A stretch of DNA of 64,000 nucleotides from Sphingopyxis sp. MWB1 (GCF_000763945.1 NZ_JQFJ01000002.1:2097501-2161500); one strand, 5' to 3'. Numbered from the stretch's first letter, positions 35,345 to 44,176 are shown. The notes: generated by a model not told the origin, from the sequence alone. Numbers and translations are program-made.

Positions 35345-36414
35345 GCGCCCGCCTTTCGTGCAAATTCCCATGCGCGCGCGGCCAGCGGCTGGACGCGCTC
35401 CGACATCGCCTTGGCATGTGCCGACGAAGCGGTGCCGTCGATGACGCGCTTCTTGATCCCCTGCATGATCCCGGCGAGGCGAAAGAAATTATAGGCGAAA
35501 TACCAGTTCATGTCGGGCACGCCGTCGCGTGCCGTCGCCGCGCAATAACGCTCGACCATTTCGTCGAGTTCGGGAATGCCCAGCGCCGCGCGGTCGAGGT
35601 CCATCACCCCCGACCGGCCACCATTTTCGGTGACCCAGGCCAGCGCCACATAGGTGAAATCGGCCAGCGGATCGCCCAGCGTCGACAATTCCCAATCGAG
35701 CACCGCGCGCACTTCGGCGCGGTCATGGGCAAAGATCATATTGTCGATGCGATAATCGCCATGGACGACGCTGGTGCGCGTCTGTTCGGGCAGGGTGGCG
35801 GGCAGAAACGCGATCAGCCGTTCCATCTCGTCCATAGGCTCGGTTTCGGCGAGCTTATATTGTTTGGTCCAGCGGTCGACCTGCCGCCCGAAATAATTGC
35901 CGGGCTTGCCATAATCCGAAAGGCCGGCCGCTTCGACGTCGACATTGTGGAGCGCCGCGAGCGTGTCGATCATCGCCTCATAGGTGGCGCGGCGGTTCAC
36001 GGGGGTCGATCCCGGCATCGATCCGTCCCAGATGGTGTGGCCGTCGACCATGGCCATCACATAGAACCAGCTGCCGACCACATCCTCATCGGTGCACAGC
36101 CCATATTGGCGCGCGACAGGAAAGCCCATCTTATGGAGCCCCGCCTGCACCTTATATTCGCGGTCGACGGCATGGGCCGAGGGCAGCAATTTGCCAAAGG
36201 GCTTGCGGCGCAGCACATAATCGCCCGAGGGCGAGCTGATCTTGTAGGTGGGGTTCGACTGGCCGCCGGCAAATTTGCGCTGGGTCAGCGGTCCTTTAAA
36301 CCCTTCGACATGGGCTTCCATCCAGCGGGTCAGCTTCGCTTCGTCGAGCAGGTCCGCGCCTTCGGGCGCGACCGTTCCGCTAAAGGCTTTTTGAGCGTCG
36401 AGCGCTTCGGTCAT
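35341..36414 (-). CDS. APH-fold phosphotransferase, ACAD10/11 kinase-domain-like
   Basis: A 357-residue aminoglycoside-phosphotransferase-fold kinase. The glycine-rich region FAGGQSNPTYKI, catalytic loop HGDYRIDN near residue 217 and metal site VLDWELSTLGDPLADF match the N-terminal kinase half of ACAD10/ACAD11 and of bacterial LvaA. Such kinases phosphorylate 4-hydroxyacyl-CoA so that the partner dehydrogenase can eliminate phosphate. It heads the operon with two SDRs, and an ACAD11-like dehydrogenase lies 1.3 kb upstream on the same strand. Antibiotic resistance is unlikely. Confidence 0.88.
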   Translation of the reverse strand: MTEALDAQKAFSGTVAPEGADLLDEAKLTRWMEAHVEGFKGPLTQRKFAGGQSNPTYKISSPSGDYVLRRKPFGKLLPSAHAVDREYKVQAGLHKMGFPVARQYGLCTDEDVVGSWFYVMAMVDGHTIWDGSMPGSTPVNRRATYEAMIDTLAALHNVDVEAAGLSDYGKPGNYFGRQVDRWTKQYKLAETEPMDEMERLIAFLPATLPEQTRTSVVHGDYRIDNMIFAHDRAEVRAVLDWELSTLGDPLADFTYVALAWVTENGGRSGVMDLDRAALGIPELDEMVERYCAATARDGVPDMNWYFAYNFFRLAGIMQGIKKRVIDGTASSAHAKAMSERVQPLAARAWEFARKAGA

Positions 36415-36470
36415 GCTGTTTCCTAACCCTTGCCCCGCTTTCGTCCGGCGGGAATTTTCCTGTCATCATA

Positions 36471-36509
36471 AACAAAGGGGGCCGCACCAGCGCGCGGCCC
36501 CCTTTGGTT
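36471..36509 (-). terminator. rho-independent terminator after the zinc alcohol dehydrogenase gene
   Basis: Hairpin AACAAAGGGGGCCGC / GCGGCCCCCTTTGGTT immediately after the dehydrogenase stop. On the minus strand it is followed by a T-rich stretch. It separates the dehydrogenase from the downstream kinase operon, so those are distinct transcription units. Confidence 0.85.
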
Positions 36510-36512
36510 GAA

Positions 36513-37604
36513 CTACTGGTCGAACACGATAACCGAGCGGGCGGCATCGCCTTTCTTCATCTTGTCAAAGCCCTCGTTGATCTTCTCCAGCGGGATAGTC
36601 TCGGCAACGATGCTGTCGAGGTCGAGCAGCCCGCGCAGGTAAAAATCGACAAGCCGCGGAATATCGACCGGGAAGCGGTTGCCGCCCATGATCGCGCCCT
36701 GCAATTTCTTGCCGGAGAGCAGGTCCATCGCGCCCAGCCCGACTTTCTCGGCGAGTGGCATCATCCCCAATATCGTCGCCGTGCCGCCGCGGCGCAGCGA
36801 GGCAACCGCCAGATTGGCCGAGGCGGGCCGTCCGACCGCTTCGATCGCATGATCGACGCCGCCCTTGGTCATCTCGACAATCTGCTTGGCGGCATCGTCG
36901 GCCATCGCATCGACCACGTCGGTCGCGCCCAGCTTTTTGGCCAGCTCGCGCTTTTCGGGCACGGGGTCGGCGGCAATGATCCGCCCTGCGCCCGCAATTT
37001 TCGCCGCATTGATCGTGGCGAGGCCGACGCCGCCGCAGCCGACGACCGCGACCGTTTCCCCCGGCGTCACCTTGCACGCGTTGAAGATCGTGCCCGCACC
37101 CGTCGTCACCGCGCAGCCGATCACCGCCGCGCGGTCGAGCGGCATGTCGGGGTCGATTGCGACGCAGGCATGTTCATGCACCAGCATCACCTCGGAAAAG
37201 GCGCTGAGGTTCAGCATCTGGTGGACCGGCGATCCGTCTGGGCGGGTGATGCGCGGGCTGGCGCCTGCGGGCCGCCGCGTGTCGCCGCCCATGCACAGCG
37301 ACATGCGCCCGGTGACGCAAAATTCGCAGTGCCCGCAAAAGGCGGACAGGCAGGTGACGACCGCATCGCCGACCTTGACCGTGCGGACCTCGCTTCCCAC
37401 CGCCTCGACAATGCCCGCCGCTTCATGGCCCGGAATGGCGGGCAGCGGATGAGGATAGGCGCCGTCGATGAAATGCAGATCCGAATGACACAGGCCGCAG
37501 GCGGCGGTGCGGATCCGCACCTCGTGCGGGCCCGGCTTGTCGACGACAATCTCCTCGACCGACAGCGGCTTACCCGGTTCGATCAGAATCGCGGCTTTGG
37601 TCAT
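36513..37604 (-). CDS. zinc-dependent alcohol dehydrogenase (class III-like MDR)
   Basis: NAD(P)-dependent medium-chain dehydrogenase of 363 residues. Catalytic zinc ligands are in CGLCHSDLHF and GHEAAG, and the structural zinc loop is CGHCEFCVTGRMSLC. The nucleotide motif is VVGCGGVGL. It ends at a strong terminator and is likely monocistronic. Family is clear; alcohol substrate is open, probably a fatty or aromatic alcohol given the acyl-CoA neighbourhood. Confidence 0.9.
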   Translation of the reverse strand: MTKAAILIEPGKPLSVEEIVVDKPGPHEVRIRTAACGLCHSDLHFIDGAYPHPLPAIPGHEAAGIVEAVGSEVRTVKVGDAVVTCLSAFCGHCEFCVTGRMSLCMGGDTRRPAGASPRITRPDGSPVHQMLNLSAFSEVMLVHEHACVAIDPDMPLDRAAVIGCAVTTGAGTIFNACKVTPGETVAVVGCGGVGLATINAAKIAGAGRIIAADPVPEKRELAKKLGATDVVDAMADDAAKQIVEMTKGGVDHAIEAVGRPASANLAVASLRRGGTATILGMMPLAEKVGLGAMDLLSGKKLQGAIMGGNRFPVDIPRLVDFYLRGLLDLDSIVAETIPLEKINEGFDKMKKGDAARSVIVFDQ

Positions 37605-37615
37605 TTTTCCATCTC

Positions 37616-37684
37616 CGTTCGGTTCGAGCGAAGCCCGGAACCATTCTGCGCCCCCGTGTCTCGACTGCGCTCGACACGAACGAC
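37616..37684. repeat. intergenic palindromic repeat, CCGTTCGTGTCGAGC family, copy 3
   Basis: CCGTTCGGTTCGAGCGAAG at the left and CTCGACTGCGCTCGACACGA at the right, between the alcohol dehydrogenase and the ACAD11-like gene. The element fills nearly all of the 90-bp gap. Confidence 0.8.
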
Positions 37685-37694
37685 GTGCTGCCCC

Positions 37695-38987
37695 TTAACG
37701 CGACACGCCAATGTCACCCGACGAAAAGCCGCTGTCGCTCGCCGCCGCCGAATGTTTCGCCAGTTCGATGCGCGAAATGGCGCGGGCATGGACCTCGTCG
37801 GGACCGTCGGCGATACGCAGCGCGCGCTGGCCCGCATACATTTTGGTCAGGCCGAAATCGTCGCTGACCCCGCCGCCGCCATGCGCCTGAATGGCATCGT
37901 CGATGATCTGCAGCGCCATGTTCGGCGCCTGCACCTTGATCATCGCAATTTCGGCGGCTGCCGCCTTGTTGCCGACCTTGTCCATCATGTCGGCGGCTTT
38001 CAGGCAAAGCAGGCGCGTCATCTCGATATCGATGCGCGCGCGCGCGATCCGCTGTTCCCAGATGCTGTGTTCGGCGATCGTCTTGCCAAAGGCGACGCGC
38101 GACTGTAGCCGCTTGCACATTTTCTCCAGCGCTTCCTCGGCGGTGCCGATGGTCCGCATGCAATGATGGATGCGGCCCGGCCCAAGGCGGCCCTGCGCAA
38201 TCTCGAACCCGCGGCCCTCGCCCAGCAGCATCGCCTCCTCGGTGTTGACGCGCACATCCTTCAGTTCAATCTCCATATGGCCGTGGGGCGCATCGTCGAA
38301 ACCGAACACGGGCAGGTGGCGTTTGATATGAATGCCCGGCGTGTCGAGCGGCACGACCAGCATCGACTGTTGCTGGTGACGCTTCGCCCCGAAATCGGTC
38401 TTGCCCATGACGATGGCGACCTTGCAGCGCGGATCGCCCGCGCCTGACGACCACCATTTGGTGCCGTTGATCACATAATCATCGCCGTCGCGCTCGATTC
38501 GCGTTTCGATATTGGTCGCATCGGACGAGGCGACCGCGGGCTCGGTCATCAGAAAGGCCGAACGAATCTCGCCCTCCATCAGCGGCTTCAGCCATTTGTC
38601 CTTCTGCGCGCGGGTGCCATAGCGGTGGAACACTTCCATATTGCCCGTATCGGGCGCCGAGCAGTTGAACACTTCGCTGGCAAAGCCGATGCGCCCCATT
38701 TCCTCGGCGCAGAGCGCATATTCAAGATTGGTGAGGCCGGGGCCTTCAAACTCGAACGTCTCTTCGACATGATGATGCGCCGCGCTGCGCGGGGGCATGA
38801 ACAGATTCCATATGCCCGCGGCCTTGGCCTCGGCCTTCAGATCCTCGATGACCTGGATGACTTTCCACCGGTCGCCCTCGGCGTCCTGCGCCTTATAGGT
38901 CGGCACCGCGGGGCGCACCTTGCGCTCGATGAATTCGCGCACACGGCCCTGCCAATGCTTCTGCCGGTCTGTCAGATCGAAATCCAT
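37695..38987 (-). CDS. acyl-CoA dehydrogenase, ACAD10/11 (LvaC)-like
   Basis: A 430-residue flavoenzyme. The stretch [20 protein letters not shown], then [10 protein letters not shown] and the late [14 protein letters not shown], is diagnostic of the ACAD10/11 branch rather than beta-oxidation dehydrogenases. In that branch the enzyme acts on 4-phosphoacyl-CoA made by an APH-fold kinase, giving enoyl-CoA. The matching kinase is at 35341-36414. Eukaryotes fuse the two domains; here they are separate genes. GAAGGAAG supports the ATG at 38987, and a palindrome at 39009 lies in its promoter. Confidence 0.88.
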   Translation of the reverse strand: MDFDLTDRQKHWQGRVREFIERKVRPAVPTYKAQDAEGDRWKVIQVIEDLKAEAKAAGIWNLFMPPRSAAHHHVEETFEFEGPGLTNLEYALCAEEMGRIGFASEVFNCSAPDTGNMEVFHRYGTRAQKDKWLKPLMEGEIRSAFLMTEPAVASSDATNIETRIERDGDDYVINGTKWWSSGAGDPRCKVAIVMGKTDFGAKRHQQQSMLVVPLDTPGIHIKRHLPVFGFDDAPHGHMEIELKDVRVNTEEAMLLGEGRGFEIAQGRLGPGRIHHCMRTIGTAEEALEKMCKRLQSRVAFGKTIAEHSIWEQRIARARIDIEMTRLLCLKAADMMDKVGNKAAAAEIAMIKVQAPNMALQIIDDAIQAHGGGGVSDDFGLTKMYAGQRALRIADGPDEVHARAISRIELAKHSAAASDSGFSSGDIGVSR

Positions 38988-39008
38988 CGGTGCTTCCTTC
39001 TCTTTCCC

Positions 39009-39024
39009 TTTACGTTCACGTAAA
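39009..39024. promoter_or_regulatory. palindromic operator TTTACGTTCACGTAAA upstream of the ACAD11-like gene
   Basis: A 16-bp palindrome TTTACG-N4-CGTAAA 22 bp upstream of the start codon. The same architecture recurs at 41531-41546 before the acyl-CoA dehydrogenase pair. It resembles, from memory, operators of MerR-family LiuR-type regulators of acyl-CoA catabolism; no regulator gene is nearby. Confidence 0.6.
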
Positions 39025-39087
39025 CTAATGGACCGTTTCGCGCCGCTTGCCAAGACCCGCGGTGCGAAATTTCCTTCTTGCGCCCCG

Positions 39088-40545
39088 TCAGGGGTGGGCG
39101 GCGTTGGCGTCGGGCTCGGCGCGCGCGGCATCATCGAGCAGCGCCAGCCGCGCTTCATGGTCGGCGCGCGAGATGGGAAAACGCCGCATCACCATCAGGC
39201 CCAGCGCCCCCACGACCAATATCGCCAGCATATAGCCGAGTGCGAGATTGCCCAGCACCGTTTGCGCGACCTGTCCCGGCTCGGCGCCCGCCGGAAAGGC
39301 TGCAAAGGACAGGATCATCCCCGCCACAAAAATGCCAAGCCCCGTCGCGCATTTCTGCATGAAGAAATATCCGGCAAAGAACAGCCCTTCGGACCGGCGC
39401 CCCGTCTCGCTCTGCGATGCCTCGACCACATCGGCCATCATCGAGGAGGAGAGGATCATCAGCATGATCGAACAGCTGTTGGCGATGAACACCAGGCCGA
39501 ACATCCAGGCGACGCTGGGTTTTCCGGGCAGGCCGGGGAAAAATCCTTCCATCCATGAAAAATAGATGGCGCTGTTGAAGGCGATGGAAATCGCCCCCGC
39601 GACAATCGCCCCGTCGCGCTTGCCAAAGCGGGCCGACAGCGGCGCGACGCATAAAAAGGCCGCGATCATCGAGGCAAAGAGCAGAAAGACATAGGCGACC
39701 ATCTCGCCCTGGCTGAACTGCCAGAAAAAGCTCAGGAGATAATTGTTGAGCGCAAAGGTGATGCCCTGATTCACAAATCCGAACAGCGCCGCAAAGGTCA
39801 GCCACAAAAAGGCGCGGTTCGACAGCGTCTCGCGCATCTCGCCGATAATATGCGACAGGCGGGCGGGCGGACGCTTTTCATGCAGGTTCGATACCGCAAT
39901 GCGCTTGTGCTGCCCGGCGGCGGAGAGCATCACCGCGCCCAGCATCACCAGCGCGCCGGTCAGCGCAAAGGGGAAATAGCCCGCGGGATCGACCAGCCCC
40001 TTGGCGCCGTTGAAAAACACGCCATAGGCCAGCACCAGCAGCACCAGCCCGCCGCCCCATCCGAACAGAAAACGGTATCGCATCACCCGCGTGCGCTCAT
40101 CATAGTCGGCGGTGAGTTCGGGAACGATAGCGATTGAGGGCACTTCGCACATCGACACCAGCGCGCGGACGATGATCGCAAAGCCGATCAGCCAGGCGAC
40201 GGTCGCGGCATCGCTCATTTCGGGCGGCGACCACAGCAGCATCCAGGCGATGGCCAGCGGCAGCGGGGTAAAATAAAGCCAGGGCAGGCGGCGGCCCCAG
40301 CGGCTGCGCGTTCGGTCGGTCATCTCGCCGATAACGGGGTCGATAAAGGCATCGAAAATCAGCGCGGCCATGATCGCCGTGCCGACCAGCCCGGCATCGA
40401 GCCCGATCACCTGATTGTAAAACAACAGCAAAAAGGTCGAAAAGCCATTTTCCTTCACGCCATAGGCGAGGCTCCCCAGCCCATGCATGATTTTCAGGCG
40501 CAGCGGTAATCGTTCGGCCGGGGGCGCCGTCAGGCTCGCGCTCAT
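39088..40545 (-). CDS. MFS transporter, GPH (glycoside-pentoside-hexuronide) symporter-like
   Basis: A 485-residue inner-membrane transporter with about 12 TM segments. The GPH signature [22 protein letters not shown] follows TM2. GPH members move sugars with cations, yet this one is coupled (ATGA) to an SDR gene and embedded among acyl-CoA enzymes, so its substrate may be a glycoside or a lipid-like compound. No decisive residue for substrate is visible. Confidence 0.85.
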   Translation of the reverse strand: MSASLTAPPAERLPLRLKIMHGLGSLAYGVKENGFSTFLLLFYNQVIGLDAGLVGTAIMAALIFDAFIDPVIGEMTDRTRSRWGRRLPWLYFTPLPLAIAWMLLWSPPEMSDAATVAWLIGFAIIVRALVSMCEVPSIAIVPELTADYDERTRVMRYRFLFGWGGGLVLLVLAYGVFFNGAKGLVDPAGYFPFALTGALVMLGAVMLSAAGQHKRIAVSNLHEKRPPARLSHIIGEMRETLSNRAFLWLTFAALFGFVNQGITFALNNYLLSFFWQFSQGEMVAYVFLLFASMIAAFLCVAPLSARFGKRDGAIVAGAISIAFNSAIYFSWMEGFFPGLPGKPSVAWMFGLVFIANSCSIMLMILSSSMMADVVEASQSETGRRSEGLFFAGYFFMQKCATGLGIFVAGMILSFAAFPAGAEPGQVAQTVLGNLALGYMLAILVVGALGLMVMRRFPISRADHEARLALLDDAARAEPDANAAHP

Positions 40546-41420
40546 GCGGCGGGGGCCGCGGCGTTCGCGTCGCCCCCTCCCATCGCGGTCAGCGCATCGA
40601 ACAGGCCGGGGGTTTCAGGGTCCCAGGCGTGACGCTGGCCAATGGTCAGCCCGCCGTCGACCAGCATATGGGTGCCGGTCATAAAGCTCGATTCCTCGCT
40701 CGCCAGATAGGCTGCGGCATTGGCGATATCCTGCGGCTGGCCGCCCCGCGCGACGGGCTGTGCCGCGGCGCTCATATCGGCGATCACCGCCTTGGCGGCT
40801 GCCTTGCTCGCCTCGGGCACCTCCAGCGAAGAGGTAAAGATATTGGTGTTGATAAAACCGGGGCAGATGGCGTTCACCCTTATGCCATAGCGGGCAAGGT
40901 CGGTCGCCGCTACCTTGGTGAGGTGCAGCACGCCTGCCTTGGCAACGGCATAGGTGGTGGGCGAATATCCCGCGCCCAGCGCCGCAACGCTCGCGGTGTT
41001 GATGATCGACGCGCCGCCCGTCCGGGTCGCGGGGCGGCCCTTCATGTGCGGCACCGCATAGCGTATTCCCATGGCGACCGACCGCAGGATCAGGTTCATC
41101 GTCGCGTCCCATTCCTCGGGCTCAATCTCGTCGATCGGCGGGCGTGCACCGCCCGCGGCGGCATTGTTGAACAAGATGTCGATCCCGCCCGCCGCAGCGG
41201 CGGCGGCATCCATCAACGCCTTGATATCCGACGGCTCGCACACGTCGCAGCGGATGAAATCGATCCGCCCGTTGCTCGCCTCGCCGAGCGCGCGTCCGCC
41301 CGCTTCGTCAATGTCAGAGGCAAAGACATGCGCGCCTTCGCTCGCCAGTTTCAGCGTCGCCGCCTTTCCAATGCCCGATGCTGCACCGGTGACGATGGCG
41401 ACCTTGTTTGCGAATCGCAT
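40542..41420 (-). CDS. short-chain dehydrogenase/reductase
   Basis: A 292-residue SDR with TGAASGIG, NNAAAG and the catalytic YAVAK. It is longer at the C-terminus than usual (about 40 extra residues, Ala-rich end). It is the first gene of a two-gene operon with the GPH transporter, whose start codon overlaps its stop. It is divergent from the acyl-CoA dehydrogenase pair over a 307-bp gap carrying a TTGACG-N4-CGTAAA site. Confidence 0.87.
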   Translation of the reverse strand: MRFANKVAIVTGAASGIGKAATLKLASEGAHVFASDIDEAGGRALGEASNGRIDFIRCDVCEPSDIKALMDAAAAAAGGIDILFNNAAAGGARPPIDEIEPEEWDATMNLILRSVAMGIRYAVPHMKGRPATRTGGASIINTASVAALGAGYSPTTYAVAKAGVLHLTKVAATDLARYGIRVNAICPGFINTNIFTSSLEVPEASKAAAKAVIADMSAAAQPVARGGQPQDIANAAAYLASEESSFMTGTHMLVDGGLTIGQRHAWDPETPGLFDALTAMGGGDANAAAPAA

Positions 41421-41530
41421 GCTGCGCTCTCCCGTTTTATTTTGCCACTTAGCTTAGGCGTCCCGAAAGGCGCGTCAACGGCGGCCCATCGGACGCTACG
41501 GCGCCGTAGCGGCAGGCGCGCGGGCCCAAG

Positions 41531-41546
41531 TTGACGCTTGCGTAAA
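41531..41546. promoter_or_regulatory. palindromic operator TTGACGCTTGCGTAAA in the SDR/ACAD divergent region
   Basis: One mismatch from the symmetric TTTACG-N4-CGTAAA seen at 39009. It lies between divergent transcription units (SDR-transporter and the dehydrogenase pair). The rest of the 307-bp region 41421-41727 holds a short palindrome CTACGGCGCCGTAG (41506-41519) and the large inverted repeat at 41592; no gene is seen in it. Confidence 0.55.
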
Positions 41547-41591
41547 GCTTCGCTCTCGCCCTAGGTTTATCGCCAATGACGTGCCTTCGAC

Positions 41592-41663
41592 GCCGGCCCG
41601 CTCCCCCGCCTGGCTTCCCCGACGACAGGAAGCTGGGGGAGGCCGGGCGGGGGAGCGGGCCGG
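41592..41663. repeat. large GC-rich inverted repeat in the acyl-CoA dehydrogenase leader
   Basis: Arms CCGGCCCGCTCCCCCGCCT (41593-41611) and its near-exact inverse (41645-41663) enclose a 33-bp loop with a nested CTTCCCC / GGGGAG pairing. It would form a very stable RNA or DNA hairpin 65 bp upstream of the dehydrogenase start. Similar in kind, not in sequence, to the other intergenic repeats. Confidence 0.8.
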
Positions 41664-41727
41664 TGCCGAACTGTTTTCGCGCAGCGGAAACAGGCTCAGC
41701 GTCAACGAAAGGAAGAGGAGCCTGAAG

Positions 41728-42909
41728 ATGAGCGATCTGGACGCTTTCCGCGCCGAAGTGCGCGCCTGGCTGGAGGCAAATTGCCCCGCCGAAATGCGCG
41801 AACCCGTGCGCGACGAGGATGATATCTGCTGGGGCGGGCGCAAGTTCCAATTCAAGAGCGAGGCGCAGAAGCTCTGGCTCGAACGCTGCGCTGAAAAAGG
41901 CTATACGGTTCCCGATTGGCCCAAGCCCTATGGCGGCGCGGGTCTCTCGGCCGAAGAAACGAAAATCCTCAAACAGGAAATGAAGCGTATCGGCGCGCGC
42001 TCGCCGCTCGACAGCTTCGGCATCTGGATGCTCGGCCCCGCGCTGCTCAAATTCGGCACCGAAGAGCAAAAGGTCCATTATCTGAACCAGATTGCGCGCG
42101 GCGAAATCCGCTGGTGCCAGGGCTATTCGGAACCCGGCGCGGGCAGCGACCTTGTCAGCTTGCAGACATTCGGCGAGGACAAGGGCGATCATTGGGTCGT
42201 CAATGGCTCGAAAATCTGGACCAGCTATGCCGACAAGGCCGACTGGATCTTCTGCCTCGTCCGAACCGACAAGGCGAATAAATATCAGGGCATCACCTTC
42301 ATGCTTTTCGACATGGAAAGCGAAGGCGTGTCGACCAAGCCGATCCTGCTGATTTCGGGCAACAGCCCCTTCTGCGAAACCTTCTTCGACGATGTCAAAG
42401 TGCCGAAGGATCAGTTTGTCGGCGAGGTCAATCGCGGCTGGGACGTTGCCAAATATCTGCTCGGCCACGAACGCGAGATGATCTCGGGCGGCGGCGCGGG
42501 CGGCGACATGGTCAGCGTCGGCGCGCTCTTCGCCAAGTCGCTCGGCCGCAACGACCATGGCGAGCTCGACGATCCGATCCTGCGCGCCGAAATGGCCGCC
42601 TTCGACACCGATGTTTTCGCCTATCGCGCGATGGGCGAACGCTTCATGGACATGTGGAAAACCGGGCGCGCGCATCCTGCTTCGTCGAACATGATGAAAT
42701 ATGTCGGGACCGAGCTCAACAAGCGCCGCCACGAACTCGTCATGGCGGGCGGCGGCAGCGACGCGCTCGAATGGGACAGCGAAGAAAGCCGCGGCGGCGC
42801 CCGTGCGCGCAGCTGGCTTCGCACCAAGGCCAATTCGATCGAAGGCGGGACGAGCGAGGTCATGCTCAACGTCATCGCCAAGCGTATCCTGGAACTGCCG
42901 GGGGCGTGA
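41728..42909 (+). CDS. acyl-CoA dehydrogenase, predicted catalytic subunit of a heteromeric pair
   Basis: A 393-residue flavoenzyme with the family signature GYSEPGAGSDLVSLQT and a C-terminal SIEGGTSEVMLNVIAKR, which keeps the catalytic Glu-Gly segment. The sequence resembles steroid- and bile-acid-type FadE proteins that work as alpha2-beta2 complexes. AGGAG at 41716-41720 sets the ATG at 41728. The next gene, on the same strand 140 bp away across a palindromic repeat, encodes a second dehydrogenase that lacks this Glu segment. Confidence 0.9.
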   Translation: MSDLDAFRAEVRAWLEANCPAEMREPVRDEDDICWGGRKFQFKSEAQKLWLERCAEKGYTVPDWPKPYGGAGLSAEETKILKQEMKRIGARSPLDSFGIWMLGPALLKFGTEEQKVHYLNQIARGEIRWCQGYSEPGAGSDLVSLQTFGEDKGDHWVVNGSKIWTSYADKADWIFCLVRTDKANKYQGITFMLFDMESEGVSTKPILLISGNSPFCETFFDDVKVPKDQFVGEVNRGWDVAKYLLGHEREMISGGGAGGDMVSVGALFAKSLGRNDHGELDDPILRAEMAAFDTDVFAYRAMGERFMDMWKTGRAHPASSNMMKYVGTELNKRRHELVMAGGGSDALEWDSEESRGGARARSWLRTKANSIEGGTSEVMLNVIAKRILELPGA

Positions 42910-42915
42910 AACTTC

Positions 42916-43033
42916 TCCCCTCCCGCGAGCGGGAGGGGCAGCGAAGCTTGCGAACTTGTTCGCTAGCTGCAGCGGGGCGGGAAAAAGCGACGTCGCTGGC
43001 CCACCCCTGACCCCTCCCGCAGGCGGGAGGGGA
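42916..43033. repeat. intergenic palindromic repeat, CCCTCCCGC-GCGGGAGGG family, copy 2
   Basis: Hairpins CCCCTCCCGCGAGCGGGAGG at the left and CCCCTCCCGCAGGCGGGAGG at the right enclose GCAGCGAAGCTTGCGAAC and GCTAGCTGCAGCGGGG. The same inner text recurs at 44177-44254. It fills the gap between the two dehydrogenase genes. Confidence 0.85.
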
Positions 43034-43049
43034 AATGGAGAGAGAAAAG

Positions 43050-44168
43050 ATGCCGCTTTATCACAATGACGACCAGGCGATGCTCAAGGACAGCGTCGCC
43101 CCTTTTGTGGCCGAACAGGCCCCCGTTTCGCATCTTCGCACGCTGCGCGACACCGCCGATGAAACCGGCTTTTCGCGCGAGCTTTGGGGGCAGTTCGTCG
43201 AAATGGGCCTGCCCGGAATGCTGGTGCCCGAAGATCATGGCGGCCTTGGCATGGGGCATATGGAGGCGGGCATTGTGCTCGAAGAGATTGGCCGCAATCT
43301 CACCCCGTCGCCCTTTCTCGCGACCAGCGTCGGCGCGGTCGCGGCGCTTGCGAAAGCGGGCGGCACGCAGGCGAGCCGCTGGCTCCCCGCCATTGCGGGC
43401 GGCGAGGCGATTGTCGCGCTCGCCATCGACGAAGGGCCAAAGCATCGCCCCGACCGGGTGGCGACGACCGCCACGCGCAGCGGCAATGGCTTCCGCCTCG
43501 ACGGCAAAAAGGATTTCGTCCTTCACGGCCATGTCGCCGATATGAGCATTGTGTCGGCGCGGACCGATGGCGGCATCACGCTGTTCGCGGTGCCCAAAAA
43601 TGCCAAGGGCCTCACCGCCGACCCACGCCGCCTCGTCGACTCGAGCCTCGCCAGCCATGTCACCTTCGACGGGGTCGAGGTCGATGCCGATGCGGTGATC
43701 GGAGAGGTTGATGCGGGCGAAGAGGTGCTGAACGCGCTGCTCGCCGCAACGCGCACCGGCGCCGCCGCCGAAATGGTCGGCGTGGGGCAGGGGGCGATGG
43801 ATATGACCATCACTTACCTCAAGGAACGCAAGCAGTTCGGAAAGCTGATCGGCGAGTTCCAGGGGCTCCAGCACCGCGCCGCGCATCTTTATGGCGAAAT
43901 GGAAGTCGCCCGCGCCACGGTGATGAAGGCGCAGCAACTGCTCGACGAAGGCAGCGAGGGCGCCAAGCTGATGGTCTCGGTCGCCAAGGCGAAAGCGGGG
44001 CGCGCGGCAAACCTTGCTGTGCGCGAAGGCGTCCAGATGCACGGCGGCATCGGCATGACCGACGAATATGACATCGGCCTCTATATGAAACGCGACCGCG
44101 CGCTCGCCGAATTTATGGGCGATGTCCATTACCACACCGACCAGGTCGCCCGGATGAACGGCTACTGA
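43050..44168 (+). CDS. acyl-CoA dehydrogenase, predicted non-catalytic partner subunit
   Basis: A 372-residue acyl-CoA dehydrogenase-fold protein. The C-terminal MHGGIGMTDEYDIGLYMKRDRAL is present, but where active enzymes have Glu-Gly-Thr it reads ALAEFMGDVHYHTDQV, so the catalytic base segment is missing. The N-terminal half is short, without the TEPxxGSD signature. This matches the beta subunit of heterotetrameric FadE pairs. The ATG at 43050 is favoured by GGAG at 43037; one at 43035 is possible. An SDR gene follows after another repeat. Confidence 0.88.
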   Translation: MPLYHNDDQAMLKDSVAPFVAEQAPVSHLRTLRDTADETGFSRELWGQFVEMGLPGMLVPEDHGGLGMGHMEAGIVLEEIGRNLTPSPFLATSVGAVAALAKAGGTQASRWLPAIAGGEAIVALAIDEGPKHRPDRVATTATRSGNGFRLDGKKDFVLHGHVADMSIVSARTDGGITLFAVPKNAKGLTADPRRLVDSSLASHVTFDGVEVDADAVIGEVDAGEEVLNALLAATRTGAAAEMVGVGQGAMDMTITYLKERKQFGKLIGEFQGLQHRAAHLYGEMEVARATVMKAQQLLDEGSEGAKLMVSVAKAKAGRAANLAVREGVQMHGGIGMTDEYDIGLYMKRDRALAEFMGDVHYHTDQVARMNGY

Positions 44169-44176
44169 CCTTTGAC

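Noticed and set aside
35341..36414. Aminoglycoside resistance gene
   Set aside because: The APH fold is present but the sequence and context fit the ACAD10/11-type kinase, not drug phosphotransferases.
36504..38108. A 534-codon open frame antisense to the alcohol dehydrogenase and ACAD11-like genes
   Set aside because: It crosses two real genes, a terminator and a repeat; composition is that of a shadow frame.
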